64,000 nt of DNA. Origin: Datnioides undecimradiatus. Taxonomy: Eukaryota; Chordata; Actinopteri; Lobotiformes; Datnioididae. How positions within the stretch are numbered: position 1 is the stretch's first letter; each line of letters begins with the position of its first letter. Below, piece by piece: positions 48,022-64,000 of this stretch. The notes under the pieces were generated by a model. The model saw nothing but the letters and a program-made list of their open reading frames with translations, was not told the DNA's origin and did not search any database. The position numbers were made by a program, and so were the translations under genes. The stretch is from positions 9,851,676 to 9,915,675 of the forward strand of contig WARS01000007.1 in NCBI GenBank assembly GCA_008933995.1, written 5' to 3'.

Positions 48022-51000
48022 GCAATAAAGATGTACAAAGTATTGGTAATCATAAATGTTAAAATGTTAGAAAAAGCATATCTGTGACTGTTAACAGTAC
48101 AGTGTATCAAAACATTACTGCTTCAACCAGCTGGGTCGATTCCATCCACATTCGTGTGAAAGCAGTAGAAAACAGGTTTGATCTGCTTTTGTTGTCATGT
48201 CTTTTCTTCAAAAAAGGCATTGAAAAGATAGAAATACACAGACTCAAAAAGAGAAAAAAGACACAATTTGCTAAAATCAAAAGGCAACGAAATAAAAGAA
48301 AAAAAAAACATGCAAATTAACTTACAACCAAAACCAAGATATTAAAGACAAAAAAAGAAAAAAACCAGCTGAGAAAAGTCTAAACTAAAATAAATATCTT
48401 TCTCCACATTGAAATTCGACATAATTATTCCTCCCCCTTAATTTATGACATTAGACTACTACGTTTATTTACAGGTTAGTTTATGTTTGCAGTGTGGACG
48501 AGGCCAACCACTGTGAGATATTAAGTTTATGATTTCATTACACTGTCACCCATCATCATGGCTTGACGCATGATGGATGGGGACTGGAGAGTACGGGAGG
48601 GTGGGGGGGGCCTTTGGCAAAACAAAAAACAATAATTAGGAGAGATGTCAAATGTCGACATGGTGGCGGACACATGAGTACAGGTGACATTTGGTTTCTT
48701 CAGTAGAACACAGTAGTATTTGTCAGACAGGCGTCAGGATCTATCTATCAGGACATAAATGAAGAGAACGACACACACAAACACTATTATTTGGTTGTAA
48801 AATGTTGACAGGAGGTCTTTTTTTTTGTTTCACTTCATGTGACATATCAAAGACAAAGATCCCCTCCAGGTCGGACCGATACATTTATACATGTGTATAT
48901 ATAGGCGCATATATATATTCTTTATTATACAAATATAGAGTAACCCGTGTTCTTGTTTGTAATGTTGTTGCTCTGTAACGGTAAAGGAGAGTGAGTGCTT
49001 CACAGCAGAACGATGAATGGAGTTTAAAGATACAGTCCTTGGTTTTGTTACAGTTCACAATAGCGCCCCCGAATGGCAGAATGCCCCTTTGACTGCTGCT
49101 GCTGTTTTGAACCCTGTGTTGTCCCAAACGCAAACTACAAATACATTTGACAAAAGATACATTATGTGCTGGATACAAATGACCAAAGTATGTTCTTTTT
49201 GCAGTTACTGTGCAAGAAATCTATGGACCTGTTATGCTAACAGGAAATGTTGCAATACTTGCAAGCCTCCAAGTCTGGTTCAAATATACTTAGTTTTGTC
49301 CCTTTTACAGATCCTCTTCTTGAAAATGTAAAAATTACAATTAATCTAATTAGAGCCAGCAGGGCCCCGGTCTGTTTGTCTCCTGCCTAGTACCTGAATA
49401 GGTAGTAATAGACTCTATCAGCTCTACGGCTGTTTGGGTCAACCACATTTTGGATCAGGTTTAATTATTCTCTTGGCTTTTTGGTACTGGGTTTCTTCTT
49501 TTTTGAGAAATTACAAGCAAGCGTTTGGGGGTCTAAATCCCACTCCTGCAAATCCCACACCAACAATGAGCTGTGAAGATACTGGGGCGTCTGAGGGCTG
49601 CTACTGTGTGCTCCAACTGAACCAAGGAGCTGCTCTGACTGTGCCTTCATAGGTTGTTGTTTGTTTGTTTGTTTGTTTTTTTTAAAAAGGTTTACAGTTC
49701 CTCACCCAGTACATGCTTTTCACATATTGGAGAGTATATTAAATACACTTGTGACCATGGGAGTGTATATAGTTCATGTGTATCTATTCAATGCTTATAT
49801 ACACTCATAACAGCATGGAGTGATGATCGATGCAGCTGTATGAATGCTAACAGCACAATCGAGCTGGCACACAGTACGCTGCACCGTGCTGACTGCAGTC
49901 TATGCAGGAAACAGGTCATACACATGAGAGTGGAGAACAAAAGGAGACTTGTGTATGCTAACTCCTAGCGGTAGTGCTCATTATTATACAGTACATTCAA
50001 CTAACCTAAGAAATCGTGTCACATTCCTCTTTTTTTTGAAATTGCATACAGTAAAAGTCATGAAGGACATTAGTTCATGACAGTAACCAGCTGAATGCTA
50101 AACCTGCCTGTTTCTGGGGGGACACACAGAGAAAAGTAGTACATTACAAATAAAGAGAACCCTGTTTTATTCCATTGGTTTTGTGGCAGTTTTTAATAAT
50201 AATCCTCCTCCTCCTCCAGGAGCCATAATAGACCCTTTTCTCTGAATCGTCTTACAGTTTAGGTTCACTTCCCTGTTAACTGTTGACAGCAAACAGAGGA
50301 AATATTAAAATTACAGCAAAACAACATTTTGCTTATACCACCGTCTTGTATGTTATTCACAATTCAAATGGAATTATTTGTTTTGCAGGGCAATGCACTC
50401 ATATAGGGCAGTTATGCAGGCAACCTAAGGCGTGTTCAGACTGAACTCGTGTTTTGTGTCATGCCATCCATGTGAATCTAACAGCTGAACCGCGTCAATC
50501 ATCCAATGTTTGTTTACCTTTGATGACTGTAAACTGGCAAAACTTAGCAGTATTGTCCAGTTTTACTCTTTATTTTTCAAAAAACTTTTTTTTAGAAAAC
50601 CCTTGTTTTGTTTCTTGTTTCTTTCTTGAAATCCATGAATTAAAACTCAAGATTTTGATATAAGGTGGGGGTTTTTTTTTCAGATATTTGCCTCAGTTTA
50701 GGCTGCCCAGTGTGACTTTGCCTCCACTTGTTGACTTTGCATTCAGTCTGAACACACCGGCAGAATAAACGTAACTTAACCTGCTCCACAAAAGTAGCAG
50801 CTATCTCTAGTGACAGAGGAAACCAGTTGTAATTTAGCGCAGCTTTGTCAAAGTTGCATGGATTTCTGAAAATAATCAGGCCGAGTCAGCCTCTAACTCT
50901 CTATGACCATATTAAGACAGGGGAATACATTTGACCTATTTAGAACATCAGTGTTTAAAAGTGTGAATGGTCTATACATGGCCTTTCTTAAAGCCATGGT

Positions 51001-52804
51001 ACCCTTAAAAAGACTACAAGCAAGTGTTCTTGTAGCATATAAGTAATGTAAAAGGAAAGGAACGTGCCTAAAGTGCTCCTTAAATGAACTGAGGCGAGTA
51101 AATCCTTTCACATGAAGGAGCGATGGACTTTTATTACAAGTACTTTACGCAACACAAGCTCATATGCATAGAGGTATATCTTCACTCAGCCTTGACACAT
51201 TCTAATGTCACATTCTTCCTGCCAGCAAGTCTTCCCGTGTGAAGCTTGCGTGTCGTTCGCTCTCTCTGCCTTTCTAGGCTTTGTGGGAATGGGAGACCAG
51301 CAGTCCATCATACACCCAGACAAACGAGCAGCCGGACAGGCGTGCAAAACTCTAGACTACTGTGGCGCTAACGCTTGGCGAAGTGGAATATGTTACTATC
51401 TGCTGATTGATCACTTCGCCAGCCAACGCGCAGGCCTACAGTAAGCGCTGTAACAGACTAATGCAGGGGGAACATGGGAAGAAAATTAAGATGCATATAC
51501 AGTACAGAGGACAACTGTGCTGAAACACTTCTCCTAACAGGTTACTAATGGATCGCTATCTGCATTTACCCACAAACCGTCCAGCCAGTATGGCTTATAA
51601 GAGAAAAGGAACTCATGACAATCGTTAGTTCTAGCATTTAAGGCAAGGTTTTAACTAGCTTGTTGGGTGTTTTCAGGGGAAGAACCATACGCATGGACAC
51701 AGAAACAGTTGTTGAAAGAAATAGTTAATTTAGTCGATCAGCAGCTACATGGGAGAGATAGTGTTTCCACCTGATGAGGTTAATGGAAAACTGTTCACAT
51801 CTTTTCTGACAGACAAGATCTTAAATTTAAGACCCATTATAAACATTTTTTTAGGCAACTAGCCTAAAAGATAAATTGTGTCTTGCGTCGAGTAGCTGAG
51901 GCTATCGTATATATTCAACAGCTTTAAAAAAGGAAGACTCAAAAGTGAATAAAAATAAAAAAAAATAAAATAAAACAAAAACACGTTGATTTGGGTAAAA
52001 GAGAGAGAGAGAAATGACAGAGAAAGTCTCCATGCAATCAAGTGGACACCCTTCATTAAATTCATGCAATCCACTCGCATAAATACAATGCTCCAACTAA
52101 GAAAGAATCACATTTAAAACTCAATAAAACTAACTATTATCCACCAATATAATAGGTAATATTGTCAATCTGGATAGAGATTATAATTATTTCATCTGAT
52201 TCAACTGGAAGGCACATCCATAAGGCTTTAGACGGTGTTGCAAAGCTTTCTGCATGGTTCTCTCCCAATATTTAAGGAAAATAACAGGGTGATTATTGCT
52301 GCATCACACAACACAACAACTGGTCCAATTAAACAAGTATGACATCAAGATATTCCATATCATGAGAACAATGTGGACATTGTGCACAACTGCTTTGGAG
52401 CCTGAGAGAAATCAGCTTTTGACAAAAAAAAAAAAAAAAAAAAAAAAAATCATGAGGAAATTAGAAGAAACTAGAGCTACAGGAGGAAAAACCCAGACAT
52501 CTTGGAATAAATAGAAAGAAAGGAGCAGAGTAGGCAACCTTACAACCACCCCTCCCCCACCCCAACCCTGACATTCCTCCATCACTTGTAGAGCTTTTGC
52601 ACATCTCAACCAATATCACTTCCTTCACCTTTATTCATATTACCAGCATTGCTTCCATCAGTGGCTGTGTTTTCTACCGTCTCTGGAGTGTATGTGGTGC
52701 ACCTTTAGGTTTGGACTGGAACTGGGATGTGTATGTGGATCTGCTCCCAGAAGCAGGAGTGGATGTGAGACTTTAAAAACTTGGATTTTCCTCTCCGCGT
52801 GTGT
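48022..52804 (-). other. slc12a2: slc12a2 3' UTR (probable, about 4.8 kb)
   Basis: This is one long non-coding stretch between the slc12a2 stop codon and tandem minus-strand AATAAA signals. It contains no gene on either strand that I can support and no clear transposon. An A run of about 27 lies at 52423-52449 (plus strand), and minus-strand AATAAA words also occur inside it, so shorter 3' ends are possible. A separate intergenic part cannot be excluded. Confidence 0.4.
52423..52449 (+). repeat. Poly(A) homopolymer
   Basis: A run of about 27 A (T on the slc12a2 sense strand) inside the slc12a2 3' UTR. No SINE body was seen on either side. Confidence 0.85.
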
Positions 52805-62639
<9,835 letters not shown>

Positions 62640-64000
62640 CTGGGAAATGCGAGACAAAAAAGGAGAGAAAAAAAAACATAATTGAGGTGAAATGTTGATT
62701 CGATGTACCATCAACTTACAAATGTGGTTTCAAGATGAAGCAGAACAGAAAATGTACAGTTACAAATAAATGAAAATCAAACGCAGACACAGATGGACAA
62801 AGGTAGCTGTGAGCTTTGCGCTAACACACTGGCACTCGGGTAATGGAAAAACAAGAACCTTTTCTGAAGCTTTTCCACTGGCAGGAGTTTTTAACCACAG
62901 ACGCTCAACTTTTTCTGGAAATCTCTCAAGCCTGACCTGAACAATAAAAGCAGCAGCTCTGAGCCAGGGCCGTCTCCAGTTAAAATCAATCTGGCTGCCA
63001 CTGGCCGTTTGTTAGGCAACGCTCATGGACATGTGAGAGTATTAAATACGCATGAATCAGGTCTAATTCTCAAAGCTGAGCTACTCCGCAGAGACTCTAG
63101 TTGGATCAAAATGAAAATCTCACAGCGAGGTTGGTGACTCAGAGTGGAAATTAACTTCATGAAGAGGAGGGGAACCGGGCTAAGATTCGGTCTTAATGAC
63201 GGCTCAGGTGGGAGCTTTGGCTGGGACTAAGAGGATTACCCGAATCAAGACATTCATCTTCACTGTGCTACTTTTTGTACCTTCACAAAACCAACAGTTT
63301 AACAATGTGTGTGGCATCCTCACGCCAGGTGCCCATTCAGTGACCACCAGAGTGTTTTTCCCCAGCTGAAACTGCACTTCAGACACTTTAGTTGCTATAA
63401 TAATGAATGTCGTTTATGTGCTGCAGGTAGCCAACTGTGTTATCAAGAAATACTGAATGTGACTATGTCGGCACATCAGCTTGAGCGTGTCATCTGGCAC
63501 GAACGTGGATTCTCACAGAGCAGCACTATTCATATCTGCTCCATTGTTGTTCTGCTCCATATAGAACATGTTGGCTGGGTTTGGTGTTATTTGTCCCGCC
63601 CCTCCTGCACTGTGACTGGACAGCTGAGTAGGACAAAACAGTATTTCTGTTACATCCAAAGTAACAAAAATGCTGCTCAGCAAAGACAATGAAAAAGAAA
63701 ATATGCAAAACGTACAGCAGCATCATTTAAATATGCGGTGATCGCTTTGCAAACTGCTTAAAATACGCTGACCTCGGGGGAAAAAACGCTTTGGTGGGCA
63801 AACCCCCGATAACAACAGACAAACTTTATGTTATTTACATACATGTAGGCCGTGCATGTTTCTGCAATACAATGGATATACTCACCCTACTTTGACATTA
63901 CATACAAAAGAGTATTCACCTTCAAATAATACATAGTTTGAGGTGTGCGGCTGGACCCTGATGGCTCACATGGTAAACTCAGCATGTTTTTCAGTTCCAT
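62640..64000 (-). other. slc12a2: slc12a2 intron upstream of the alternative exon (partial)
   Basis: Sequence before the dileucine exon on the minus strand. I found no match to the preceding NKCC1 coding segment, so the next upstream exon probably lies beyond the window. Confidence 0.6.

Overview
The window is vertebrate nuclear DNA, almost certainly from a ray-finned (percomorph-like) fish. It has small coding exons joined by GT-AG introns, a gene density of about one per 13 kb, many dinucleotide microsatellites, and degraded LINE, Ty3/Gypsy and short interspersed repeats of kinds common in teleosts. Five protein genes can be supported by reading exons, checking splice phases and comparing with remembered human proteins. 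No bacterial-style operons, CRISPR arrays, tRNAs or rRNAs were seen.

Layout. (1) 1-2500, minus strand: the first coding exon of pbx3 (TALE homeobox cofactor), with the start of its first intron running off the left edge. (2) About 4000-20060, plus strand: complete mapkap1 (SIN1, mTORC2 subunit), 11 coding exons giving 529 residues, head-to-head with pbx3 as in human 9q33.3. (3) 20060-25750: gene-poor, with one recognisable interspersed repeat and a CA microsatellite. (4) About 25750-31073, minus strand: ajm1 (apical junction molecule 1 homologue), a single 1092-codon coding exon with a MYND-like zinc finger and a probable 2 kb 3' UTR. (5) 31100-43200: repeat-rich intergenic DNA with a LINE reverse-transcriptase tail, a Ty3/Gypsy fragment, long GT repeats, two teleost interspersed repeats, a CpG-rich segment near 41 kb and a partial duplicate of minar2 exon 1. 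(6) 43221-46367 plus UTR, plus strand: complete minar2 (198 residues, three coding exons, C-terminal membrane anchor). (7) About 47990-64000, minus strand: the last seven coding exons of slc12a2 (NKCC1 Na-K-2Cl cotransporter) with a long 3' UTR, tail-to-tail with minar2. The 5' part of slc12a2 lies beyond the right edge.

The genes act in unrelated processes: transcription, mTORC2 signalling, epithelial junctions, a small membrane protein of sensory cells, and ion cotransport. They are neighbours by synteny, not members of one pathway. The most interesting points are a 48-nt in-frame slc12a2 exon carrying the dileucine sorting signal and apparently followed by a GC rather than GT donor; a 94%-identical partial duplicate of minar2 exon 1 whose ATG has become GTG; and a lysine in place of the first arginine of the basophilic phosphosite in the SIN1 PH domain. 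I found no undescribed multi-gene system.
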